Assembly: GCA_963610045.1 (NCBI GenBank) | Contig: CAVDMS010000010.1 | Coordinates: forward strand, 1 to 37,427 | Origin: F23-B02 sp963610045 | Lineage (GTDB): Bacteria > Bacillota > Clostridia > Oscillospirales > Oscillospiraceae | DNA length: 37,427 nucleotides | Direction of reading: 5' to 3' | Shown here: one piece after another, positions 1-6,787 of the stretch | How positions within the stretch are numbered: the first letter of the stretch is position 1 | Layout: each line of letters starts with the position of its first letter | Made by a program: the position numbers and the translations under genes | The notes under the pieces: generated by a model | What the model saw: only the letters and a program-made list of their open reading frames with translations | Databases searched by the model: none | Told to the model about the DNA's origin: nothing

Positions 1-35
1 CCTCCAAAAATTCAATAAATACAAATAAAAATTTT

Positions 36-80
36 ACCCCATCGGCTCTTTTTCGTCAAGAGCCGACGGGGTTTTTGTTT
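36..80. terminator. Bidirectional rho-independent terminator after the DUF362 gene
   Basis: A 15-bp stem (36-50 with 58-72, one A-C mismatch) with a 7-nt loop is followed by a T-rich run on both strands. It lies just past the stop of the minus-strand DUF362 gene. The plus-strand side would serve an unseen gene left of the window. Confidence 0.85.
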
Positions 81-88
81 ACTTCGAA

Positions 89-1207
89 TCAGATTTTTAC
101 AAGCTCGTAGCTCCTCGTGCCGAGACCTATCTCCTCTGCGTGGCGCAGGCAGCTCTCCCAATCGGTGTCGGGGTGGGTCATGTGGAAATGCTCGTGCTTT
201 TCAAATTCAAGCCCCTTTGCGATGTTGTCGGCAAGCACGCTGCCCTGCATGACGGGCTGCTTGTTGCACAGGTCGGCGCAAGCCTGATCCAGCGCCACGG
301 GGTCGAACGACGCCAGCATACCCACATTCGGGATGATGGGGATGTCGTTTTCGGAATGGCAGTCGCAGTTGGGCGAAACGTCGCAGATGAGCGAAATGTG
401 GAAGCACGGACGGTCCTTGCACACGGCATAGGCGTACTCCGCCATTCTGTAATTGAGCTTCTGCACGGAGTCGCTGAAGGTTGCGGCAATGGCATCCTTC
501 GGGCAGACGGCGAGGCATCTGCCGCAGCCGACACACCTGTCGTGGTCGATGTGCGCCTTGCCGTCGGTGATGATGGGTGCGCCGTGGGCGCAGATACGTC
601 CGCAGGAGCCGCAGCCGATGCATTTCTTCTGCTTTACCTGCGGCTTGCCGTCGCAGTGCTGCTCCATCTTGCCCGCACGGGAACCGCAGCCCATGCCGAT
701 GTTCTTTATCGCACCGCCGAAGCCCGCAGATTCGTGACCCTTGAAATGCGTCAGCGAAATGAACACGTCCGCATCCATGACGGCGGCGCCGATCTTCGCC
801 TCCTTGACGTACTCGCAGTTTATGGGAACGAGGGTCTCGTTTGTGCCTTTAAGTCCGTCGGCGATTATGACGTTGCAGCCGACCTGCATGGGCGAAAAGC
901 CGTTCATATACGCCGTGTCCATGTGGTCGAGGGCGTTCTTGCGGCTTCCGACGTACAGCGTGTTGCAGTCGGTGAGGAAGGGTCTGCCGGACAGCTCCTT
1001 GACGTAATCCGCAACGACCCTTGCGTAATTGGGACGCAGGAAGGCGAGGTTTCCGTACTCGCCGAAGTGCATTTTTATTGCCGTAAACTTGTCCTCAAAG
1101 TCGATGCTCTCAAAGCCCGCCTGCTTCATAAGGCGGTGCAGCTTCTTCAGGAGATTTTCGTACATACTCGTTTTGAAGTCGGTGAAATAGACCTTTGACG
1201 TTTCCAT
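89..1207 (-). CDS. DUF362 domain-containing 4Fe-4S protein
   Basis: This 372-aa protein has the DUF362 layout. An N-terminal region with 'ALDHMDTAYMNGF' and 'THFKGHESAGFGGAIKNIGMG' style motifs is followed by two classical 4Fe-4S motifs, CIGCGSCGRICAHG and CVGCGRCLAVCPKDA, near the middle, and a further Cys-containing segment (SPNCDCHS). The family is redox-related but its reaction is not settled; a cytoplasmic ferredoxin-like electron carrier or reductase is likely. I chose the ATG at 1207 because GGGGGAG lies 6 nt upstream; the in-frame TTG at 1213 abuts that ribosome site. It is monocistronic, divergent from the large iron-sulfur flavoprotein, with its own promoter and terminator. No signal peptide is seen. 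Confidence 0.9.
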   Translation of the reverse strand: METSKVYFTDFKTSMYENLLKKLHRLMKQAGFESIDFEDKFTAIKMHFGEYGNLAFLRPNYARVVADYVKELSGRPFLTDCNTLYVGSRKNALDHMDTAYMNGFSPMQVGCNVIIADGLKGTNETLVPINCEYVKEAKIGAAVMDADVFISLTHFKGHESAGFGGAIKNIGMGCGSRAGKMEQHCDGKPQVKQKKCIGCGSCGRICAHGAPIITDGKAHIDHDRCVGCGRCLAVCPKDAIAATFSDSVQKLNYRMAEYAYAVCKDRPCFHISLICDVSPNCDCHSENDIPIIPNVGMLASFDPVALDQACADLCNKQPVMQGSVLADNIAKGLEFEKHEHFHMTHPDTDWESCLRHAEEIGLGTRSYELVKI

Positions 1208-1240
1208 AGACAACTCCCCCTATACTTGGTTATCGGCTCC

Positions 1241-1270
1241 ATTATAAGCTGCATTTTCCCTTGTTTGCAA
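1241..1270 (-). promoter_or_regulatory. Sigma-A-like promoter of the DUF362 gene
   Basis: On the minus strand TTGCAA (1270-1265) and TATAAT (1246-1241) are 18 bp apart, about 35 bp upstream of the DUF362 start. It is back to back with the promoter at 1295. Confidence 0.7.
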
Positions 1271-1294
1271 GTACATTTTTCCGATATCGTCTAT

Positions 1295-1324
1295 TTGACA
1301 AAGCGTATAGTGATATGATATAAA
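1295..1324 (+). promoter_or_regulatory. Sigma-A-like promoter of the iron-sulfur flavoprotein-hypA operon
   Basis: TTGACA (1295-1300) and TATAAA (1319-1324) are spaced by 18 bp, leaving a roughly 50-nt A-rich leader before the ATG at 1383. Confidence 0.75.
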
Positions 1325-1382
1325 TATATTGTTAAAGAGGGAACAAAGTATAAACAAAACTAAACAAAAAGGGAGATTTAAC

Positions 1383-4040
1383 ATGGCACACAGACCGAAT
1401 ATTCTCAAGCTGGCGACCAAGATCAGCCTTGAGAGTCTCACCTACACCGGCATCACCTACAATGACCCGGAGTACAGGATCCTTGAGCCTATCGTTGACG
1501 ACGATATGTGCGAGGTCATGCTCCATATGCGTCTTGAGGCAAACCGCACCATCGAGGATCTTGCAAAGCGCTGCCGCAAGTCCGAGGACTTCGTAAGAGA
1601 ACAGGTCGAAAAGCTCGTCAAGGCGGGCGTCATCCGTCCCAGGATCGTTGACGGCAAGACCTGCTACTACTACCCCATTTGGGTCCCCGGCATCATGGAA
1701 GGCATCCTCGGCATGAAGGAGCAGTGCGAGAAGTACCCCGACCTCGGCGCCTGCTTCGAGGAATACACCCGCAGGAGAGTCGCAATGCTCGCACCCGTGC
1801 TTCAGAACGGCAAGCGGGGCATGATGTTCATGCGTGTTATGCCCGTTATGAGCGCTATCGAGAACAATTCGAGGACCGCCTCCTACGACGAGATCCGCAC
1901 CCTCATCGAGAACGCCACCGCCATCTCCGTCGGTCCCTGCTCCTGCCGCCGCAGCCGCAGGCTCCTCGGCGAGGGCTGCGGTCACCTTGAGGAAGATATG
2001 TGTATGTACCTCAACGACAACGCCGTGAGCTTCTCTCAGAACGGCGAGCATCGCCTCATCAGCAAGGAGGAGGCTTACGAGGTACTCAGACGTGCCGAGG
2101 ACAACGGTCTTGTGCATGAGATAAATCAGACCCCCGGCTTTGAGGAGACCACCGCCATCTGCAACTGCTGCGGCTGCTCCTGCTATGCTCTGCGTATCGC
2201 CGAGATGTTCAACTCCGGCGGCGCCATCCGCTCCAACTTCGTTGCCCGCATAAACAAGGACAAGTGCGTCGCCTGCGGTCAGTGCGTGGAGAACTGCCAG
2301 ACCAACGCCCTCAAGCTCGGTCAGAAGTGCAGCACCGTCGATCCCCACGTCTCCGACGCTTACAGGTCCGACCGTGAGATCCCCTGGGACGCAAAGAGCT
2401 ACAACGTCTCCTACCGCACCACGAGAAGCGACGTTGTGGCAAGCGGCACCGCTCCCTGCAAGGCGTTCTGCCCGGCACACGTCCCCGTTCAGGGCTACAT
2501 AAAGCTCGCAGGCGAAGGCCGCTACAACGAGGCGCTTGAGCTTATAAAGAAGGAAAATCCCTTCCCCGCAGTCTGCGGCCGTATCTGCAACAAGCCCTGC
2601 GAAGCCGCCTGCACCAGAAAGAATATCGACTCTGCCGTCGCCATCGACGACATCAAGAAGTTTATCGCCGAAAAGGATCTTGACGCAAAGACCCGTTTCG
2701 TTCCCAAGATGCTCAACACCCGCAACATCCCCTACACCGAGAAGATCGCAGTCATCGGCGCAGGTCCCTCCGGTCTGAGCTGTGCGTACTACCTCGCCGT
2801 CAAGGGCTACCCCGTCACCGTGTTTGAGAAGGAAAAGGAGCTGGGCGGTATGCTCACTCTCGGTATCCCCTCCTTCCGCCTCGACAAGAAGGTCATCGGC
2901 GCTGAGATCGACGTCCTGCGTGAGATGGGCGTTGAGTTTAAGTGCGGCGTTGAGGTCGGTAAGGACATGAGCCTTGACGATCTGCGCAGGGACGGCTACA
3001 AGGCGTTCTACCTCGCCATCGGCGCAAGCGCCGGCAAGGGCGTCGGCTGCCCCGGTCAGGAGAAGCCCGGCGTTATGACCGGTATCGACTTCCTGCGTGA
3101 GGTCAACCTCGGCGGCAAGCCCGTCATCGGCAAGAACGTCGCAGTCATCGGCGGCGGCAACGTTGCCATCGACGTCGCCCGTGCCGCAGTCCGCCTCGGC
3201 GCAAAGACCACCGTTATCTACCGCCGTGACGAGGCTTCCATGCCCGCCGACCCCGAAGAGGTCGAGGAGGCAAGAGCCGAGGGCGTGAAGTTCCGCTTCC
3301 TCGCCGCTCCCGCAGAGATCGTCGGCGAAGACAAGGCGGAGGAGCTGAAGCTTGAGGTCATGGAGCTGTCCGACGGCAAGCCCATCGGCACCGGAAGCTT
3401 CGAGACCATGCCCGTTACCGCCGTCATTTCCGCAGTCGGTCAGGCGATCGAGATGGGCGGCATCTCCGGCATCGAGACCGGCAGCAAGGGTACCGTCGTC
3501 GTTGACAAGTACCTGCGCACCAACTGCCCCGACGTGTTCGCAGGCGGCGACCTCGTGACCGGACCCAAGTTTGCCATCGACGCCATCGCACAGGGCAAGG
3601 AAGCAAGCATTTCCATCCACCGCTATGTACACCCCGGTCAGACCCAGTACAACGGCCGTGACAACAGAGACTACAAGGCGCTCGACACCTCCACCGTCGC
3701 CGTTTCCATCGACGGCTTTGACACCGCACCCCGCCAGAAGGCAAGCTGCGGCAGCGCCAAGGAAGCGAAGAAGACCTTCGCAGACCTCAGAGGCGTTCTC
3801 ACCGAGGAGCAGATCCGCAAGGAAGCTGCCCGCTGCCTCGGCTGCGGCTGCGTCGTCATCGACGAGGACCTCTGCGTCGGCTGCGGCATCTGCACCACCA
3901 AGTGCAAATTCGACGCCATCAGCCTCGAAAAGACGCTGGATAACTGCGGCACCGAGTACTTTAAGACCCTCCTTGTTGCAATGGGCAACGCTCCCGCTGC
4001 GGCGGCACGTCTCGTCAACAAGAAGATCCTCAAGAAGTAA
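1383..4040 (+). CDS. Multi-cluster iron-sulfur, FAD/NAD(P)-binding oxidoreductase (GltD/NfnB-like)
   Basis: An 885-aa soluble redox enzyme with three parts. Residues 1-310 hold a helix-turn-helix-like stretch (RTIEDLAKRCRKSEDFVREQ) and Cys-rich motifs: GPCSCRRS near 185, CNCCGCSCYA near 260 and CVACGQCVENCQ near 297. Residues 355-790 are a glutamate-synthase small-subunit-like module, with N-terminal cluster cysteines (APCKAFCPAHVP, CGRICNKPCEAAC), an FAD Rossmann motif (IGAGPSGLSCAYYLA, ~459) and an NAD(P) motif (GGGNVAIDVARAAV, ~590). Residues 818-842 hold a C-terminal ferredoxin pair (CLGCGCV, CVGCGICTTKC). It probably moves electrons between NAD(P)H and ferredoxin-type acceptors; the true acceptor is unknown. 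The start at 1383 has GGGAG upstream; an in-frame TTG at 1329 lacks support. The hypA stop-start gap is 3 bp. Confidence 0.87.
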   Translation: MAHRPNILKLATKISLESLTYTGITYNDPEYRILEPIVDDDMCEVMLHMRLEANRTIEDLAKRCRKSEDFVREQVEKLVKAGVIRPRIVDGKTCYYYPIWVPGIMEGILGMKEQCEKYPDLGACFEEYTRRRVAMLAPVLQNGKRGMMFMRVMPVMSAIENNSRTASYDEIRTLIENATAISVGPCSCRRSRRLLGEGCGHLEEDMCMYLNDNAVSFSQNGEHRLISKEEAYEVLRRAEDNGLVHEINQTPGFEETTAICNCCGCSCYALRIAEMFNSGGAIRSNFVARINKDKCVACGQCVENCQTNALKLGQKCSTVDPHVSDAYRSDREIPWDAKSYNVSYRTTRSDVVASGTAPCKAFCPAHVPVQGYIKLAGEGRYNEALELIKKENPFPAVCGRICNKPCEAACTRKNIDSAVAIDDIKKFIAEKDLDAKTRFVPKMLNTRNIPYTEKIAVIGAGPSGLSCAYYLAVKGYPVTVFEKEKELGGMLTLGIPSFRLDKKVIGAEIDVLREMGVEFKCGVEVGKDMSLDDLRRDGYKAFYLAIGASAGKGVGCPGQEKPGVMTGIDFLREVNLGGKPVIGKNVAVIGGGNVAIDVARAAVRLGAKTTVIYRRDEASMPADPEEVEEARAEGVKFRFLAAPAEIVGEDKAEELKLEVMELSDGKPIGTGSFETMPVTAVISAVGQAIEMGGISGIETGSKGTVVVDKYLRTNCPDVFAGGDLVTGPKFAIDAIAQGKEASISIHRYVHPGQTQYNGRDNRDYKALDTSTVAVSIDGFDTAPRQKASCGSAKEAKKTFADLRGVLTEEQIRKEAARCLGCGCVVIDEDLCVGCGICTTKCKFDAISLEKTLDNCGTEYFKTLLVAMGNAPAAAARLVNKKILKK

Positions 4041-4043
4041 GCC

Positions 4044-4397
4044 ATGCACGAGATCGGAGTCGTAAAGCAGGTCGTCCGCACCGTGGAGGACTTTGCGAAG
4101 GAAAACGGTATCGACCGGATCGAGGAGATCGTGCTTGACATCGGCGAGCTGTCGCTCGTCATCCCCAAGTACGTCGAGGAGATCTACCCCATCGCAACGA
4201 AGGGAACGATACTTGACGGCGTGAAGCTCATCATGAACGTCGTCCCCGGTCTTGCCGAGTGCGACGAGTGCGACGAGATATTCAACGTCATAGAGCATGA
4301 GGGCTATTGCCCGAACTGCGGCAGCTTTGAAAAGACCGTCCTCTCCGGCCGGGATTTCAGCATCCGGGAGCTTCACCTCCCCGAACCGCAGGAGTAA
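4044..4397 (+). CDS. hypA: HypA-like hydrogenase/nickel maturation factor
   Basis: This 117-aa protein matches the HypA/HybF nickel metallochaperone family in length and motifs. It begins Met-His-Glu, the N-terminal nickel-binding signature, and has a zinc site built from two CxxC pairs (C73/C76 and C89/C92). HypA normally delivers nickel to [NiFe]-hydrogenase or urease with HypB. Here it starts 3 bp after the iron-sulfur flavoprotein, so the two are translationally linked. No hydrogenase subunit, hypB or hypC-F lies nearby. A role in metal loading of the flavoprotein or of an enzyme elsewhere is inference. Family call is firm; the client is not known. Confidence 0.87.
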   Translation: MHEIGVVKQVVRTVEDFAKENGIDRIEEIVLDIGELSLVIPKYVEEIYPIATKGTILDGVKLIMNVVPGLAECDECDEIFNVIEHEGYCPNCGSFEKTVLSGRDFSIRELHLPEPQE

Positions 4398-4400
4398 ATA

Positions 4401-4441
4401 AACACAAAAAAGCAGGAAGCACCGCTTCCTGCTTTTTGTGT
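4401..4441. terminator. Bidirectional terminator between hypA and the 118-aa membrane protein gene
   Basis: A perfect 14-bp stem (4407-4420 with 4424-4437, AGCAGGAAGC core) with an A-run on one side and a T-run on the other serves both convergent genes. Confidence 0.92.
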
Positions 4442-4451
4442 TGCTGAGAAG

Positions 4452-4808
4452 TTATTTGCGCTCAAAGATCATTGTCATGTCCTCACCCGTGCGAAGTCTT
4501 GCCTCCAATGTCATGGTATCGCCGTTTATTGTGCAATTGATCTCTTCTCCGTCGATTACCAGTGTGTCCCCATCGTATGAATAATCGCTCGTCGAGTCAT
4601 CGGAGTCCATTCCCACCATGGTCACAGTCCCGTCGTCATCAAAAATGAGGCTCATATCCCTAGACGAGGCGTCGTATGATTCTCTTCCCGTTTCCACGGA
4701 TACAAGCTTCCACTCGCCCTCAATGCCTTTGCTGCCGAAGGGGTCGAATATTAATATCAGCGCAACTACCACCACTATGGCTAATATAACTTTAGTGCCT
4801 TTGCTCAT
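4452..4808 (-). CDS. Small membrane-anchored protein of unknown function, paralogue of the protein at 5891-6238
   Basis: 118 aa. Residues 1-22 form a single hydrophobic anchor (VILAIVVVVALILIF), followed by a DPFG motif and a small extracytoplasmic domain rich in acidic residues with IEGEWKLVSVE and DGDTLVIDGEEI segments, a pattern like small beta-barrel (lipocalin-like) domains. No catalytic motif is seen. A ribosome site (AAAGGAG) lies 7 nt before the ATG. The first ~33 codons are nearly identical in DNA to those of the gene at 5891-6238, while the remainders differ strongly. It is the last gene of a three-gene minus-strand cluster of exported proteins. Function not recognised. Confidence 0.8.
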   Translation of the reverse strand: MSKGTKVILAIVVVVALILIFDPFGSKGIEGEWKLVSVETGRESYDASSRDMSLIFDDDGTVTMVGMDSDDSTSDYSYDGDTLVIDGEEINCTINGDTMTLEARLRTGEDMTMIFERK

Positions 4809-4834
4809 TTCTTTCTCCTTTATATTATCTCTCG

Positions 4835-4865
4835 GCAGGAAGCGGCGCTTCCTGCTTTTTTGTGT
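4835..4865 (+). repeat. Copied terminator hairpin between the lipoprotein and 118-aa genes
   Basis: Stem 4835-4843 with 4847-4855 (GCAGGAAGC), followed by a T-run on the plus strand only. The hairpin and the 30 bp to its right up to the lipoprotein stop copy the block at 4424-4463. On the minus strand, where the genes are transcribed, no U-run follows the stem, so it may be a relic rather than a working terminator for this cluster. Confidence 0.6.
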
Positions 4866-4875
4866 TGCTTAGAAG

Positions 4876-5868
4876 TTATTTATTATACATCCAATAGTCG
4901 CCCAATTCGTATGCATCGAGAAATACGCCCAAATTATCGGCATTCTCCCCTTTTACATCCCACGAAGAGTATTTTCCGCAGATGTATATCCTTGCAAGAT
5001 TGCCGTCAAGGACCATGTATTTCTCGTCCGAAGAAAGCCTTCCCACAACCGTTTCGGGTCCGTCCGAATGATATGTAACGTCCTTTTCGGCAGACCGGGT
5101 GTCAACGTGCGAGGTGAACTGCCACGAGTAGGTGATCGTAGCCGTTCTCGTCGACGGGTCGATCTCAAAGGACGTGATTTCCAGCACGGAATCAAGCTTG
5201 TCGTTACTGAGCGTGTAAGTGCCGCAGATGTCCCAAGTTTCGCTCAGACGTTCTCTTGCGGCGTATTCAACGATCCATCCGTCGTCCTCGTCAAAGACGC
5301 AGTCTATGCTCCAGCTGTCTTTCCATGTGCATATTTTGTTTTCACGACCGTTGACGATAAACGTAAAGCTATGCTCTTTGCTCTTCCCTTCCTCCGACGA
5401 GACTCCGGTCAGGTCAGAGGTAAGCTCGAATTCGTAATCTATCCCGGCATTGTCCGTCTTGTTCTTATCGTTTATGCGTGCATATTCGGCTCGCATATAC
5501 TCAATGGGTATGCTCTCATCGCAGTCGCCCTTGGGACCTACGCTGATCTCCTCGTTTTCCCACTTTTTAAGCGTCCAACCGTTGTCCGTCTTCATGTAGG
5601 AAAGCGTCATTCTTCCCTTGTAGACAAGCGTCGAGTTCTCCGCAGTGTATTCCACCTCGCAAATGTACAGATCCAATTTGTCCTTTTTCTCGGACGAAAC
5701 GATCCTCATGTCGCTCACGGAAAGCCCCATGTCCTCTATGTACTTGTTATGACTCAAAATGTCTCTTTTGATCTCGCTGTCCGAGATGCCGGAATCGGAT
5801 GCACCGCAGGCGCAGAAAATCAGGGCAATGCTTATTGCAAGAAGCAAAAGCGGTATGTATTTCTTCAT
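4876..5868 (-). CDS. Secreted lipoprotein of unknown function
   Basis: 330 aa with a clear type II signal peptide: MKKYIPLLLLAISIALIF followed by CACGASD, so lipidation at the Cys after FCA is expected and the protein should sit on the outer face of the membrane. The mature part is hydrophilic, with many aromatic and acidic residues (VEYTAENSTLVYKGRMTLSY, ENEEISVGPKGDC), suggesting beta-rich extracellular domains. No enzyme motif is recognised. It lies 22 bp downstream of the 115-aa protein gene and 67 bp upstream of the 118-aa protein gene, on the same strand. The stop codon and its flank match those of the 118-aa gene. Confidence 0.8.
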   Translation of the reverse strand: MKKYIPLLLLAISIALIFCACGASDSGISDSEIKRDILSHNKYIEDMGLSVSDMRIVSSEKKDKLDLYICEVEYTAENSTLVYKGRMTLSYMKTDNGWTLKKWENEEISVGPKGDCDESIPIEYMRAEYARINDKNKTDNAGIDYEFELTSDLTGVSSEEGKSKEHSFTFIVNGRENKICTWKDSWSIDCVFDEDDGWIVEYAARERLSETWDICGTYTLSNDKLDSVLEITSFEIDPSTRTATITYSWQFTSHVDTRSAEKDVTYHSDGPETVVGRLSSDEKYMVLDGNLARIYICGKYSSWDVKGENADNLGVFLDAYELGDYWMYNK

Positions 5869-5890
5869 TTACGATTCCCCGCTGTGCCGA

Positions 5891-6238
5891 TCACTTGCGT
5901 CTGAGGGTGAGTGTGGTCCCCTCGTCATCGGTGATTTTTAATATGTCTCCCTTTATTTCATACTGAAGCTCTTCACCGTCGATAACGAGCGTGTCCCCGT
6001 GGCATTTGTATGAGAACGAGCGAATCCCTGCGTATACGATTTTGTCTCCCGTACCGTCATCATAGAAAACCAGACTCAAAGGGTCCAACGCATTATAGGA
6101 TTTTGTGGAACCGTTTTCCGTTCTCAAAACGGTCGCTTCCCACTCGCCCTCGATGTCGCTGCCGCCGAAGGGGTCGAATATTAAGATCAGCGCAACTACT
6201 ACCACTATGGCTAATATAACTTTTGTGCTTTTGCTCAT
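5891..6238 (-). CDS. Small membrane-anchored protein of unknown function, paralogue of the protein at 4452-4808
   Basis: 115 aa. A Lys-containing start (MSKSTK) precedes a hydrophobic segment VILAIVVVVALILIFDPFG and then an outside domain with IEGEWEATVLR, DTLVIDGEELQYEIKGD and TLTLRRK, again a small beta-rich pattern. I start at 6238, where AAAGGAG lies 7 nt upstream; a longer in-frame ATG at 6262 lacks a ribosome site. It is the first gene of the three-gene cluster and diverges from the XRE regulator, which may control it. Sequence identity with the 118-aa paralogue is strong only in the anchor. Function not recognised. Confidence 0.8.
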   Translation of the reverse strand: MSKSTKVILAIVVVVALILIFDPFGGSDIEGEWEATVLRTENGSTKSYNALDPLSLVFYDDGTGDKIVYAGIRSFSYKCHGDTLVIDGEELQYEIKGDILKITDDEGTTLTLRRK

Positions 6239-6279
6239 TTCTTTTCTCCTTTGTTTAATCATCTCTAAAACGCTTATTT

Positions 6280-6329
6280 GGCTAATTTAGCCCATCCAAA
6301 AACGATAATAGCATATTTCAGAGTGCTAT
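6280..6329. promoter_or_regulatory. Two inverted repeats in the divergent control region
   Basis: GGCTAATTTAGCC (6280-6292) is a perfect palindrome around a central T, and ATAGCA (6308-6313) pairs with TGCTAT (6324-6329). Both lie between the divergent membrane-protein cluster and the XRE gene, where an operator would be expected. A role as operator is inference. Confidence 0.4.
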
Positions 6330-6406
6330 TCAAGAAGAAAAACATTTTTGCGTTGAATGTTTGCTAATGTTCTTCGGTTATGCTCTCCATAAAAGGAGCT
6401 GATAAA

Positions 6407-6718
6407 ATGAACAACGCATTCGTGTGTGAGCGCATTACGAGCCTGAGAATGAAGAAGGGCGTTTCCGAATATAAAATGAGCTACGACCTCGGTCACAGCC
6501 GGGGCTATATCAACAACATCTCCTCCGGCAAGAGCCTGCCTTCGGTGACGGAGCTGTTTGCCATCTGCGACTACTTCGGCATAACGCCTGCCGAGTTTTT
6601 CAGCGAGGGCGTTGAGGACCCGAAGCTCAGCCGTGAGCTTTCCGAGCTTGTGTCGCAGCTTAGCTGCGAGGATCAGCGCCTCATAAAGCGCCTTGCCGAA
6701 AGACTGCTGCAAAAATGA
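6407..6718 (+). CDS. XRE-family helix-turn-helix regulator
   Basis: 103 aa with an N-terminal Cro/C1-type DNA-binding domain over residues 1-65: ITSLRMKKGVSEYKMSYDLG, then SRGYINNISSGKSLPS as the recognition-helix region and FAICDYFGITPAEFF as the closing helix. A short helical tail (LSRELSELVSQL...LIKRLAERLL) may mediate dimerisation. AAAGGAG lies 9 nt before the chosen ATG; an in-frame ATG at 6380 has no ribosome site. It is divergent from the three-gene exported protein cluster, and convergent with the radical SAM gene across a terminator. It may regulate the divergent cluster or itself. Confidence 0.87.
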   Translation: MNNAFVCERITSLRMKKGVSEYKMSYDLGHSRGYINNISSGKSLPSVTELFAICDYFGITPAEFFSEGVEDPKLSRELSELVSQLSCEDQRLIKRLAERLLQK

Positions 6719-6739
6719 GCGATACAAATAACGGAAAAT

Positions 6740-6776
6740 AATAAGAAGCAGGAAGCACAGCTTCCTGCTTCTTATT
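6740..6776. terminator. Bidirectional terminator between XRE and radical SAM genes
   Basis: A perfect 16-bp stem (6741-6756 with 6760-6775) with a 3-nt loop, using the same AGCAGGAAGC core as the hairpins at 4407 and 4835. Confidence 0.85.
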
Positions 6777-6787
6777 CTTCTTATTAC

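Noticed and set aside
1332..4376. 1014-aa open frame on the minus strand opposite the flavoprotein-hypA genes
   Set aside because: It mirrors a GC-rich coding strand, has no ribosome site or family motif, and its composition is Ala/Gly/Asp/Leu-biased as shadows are.
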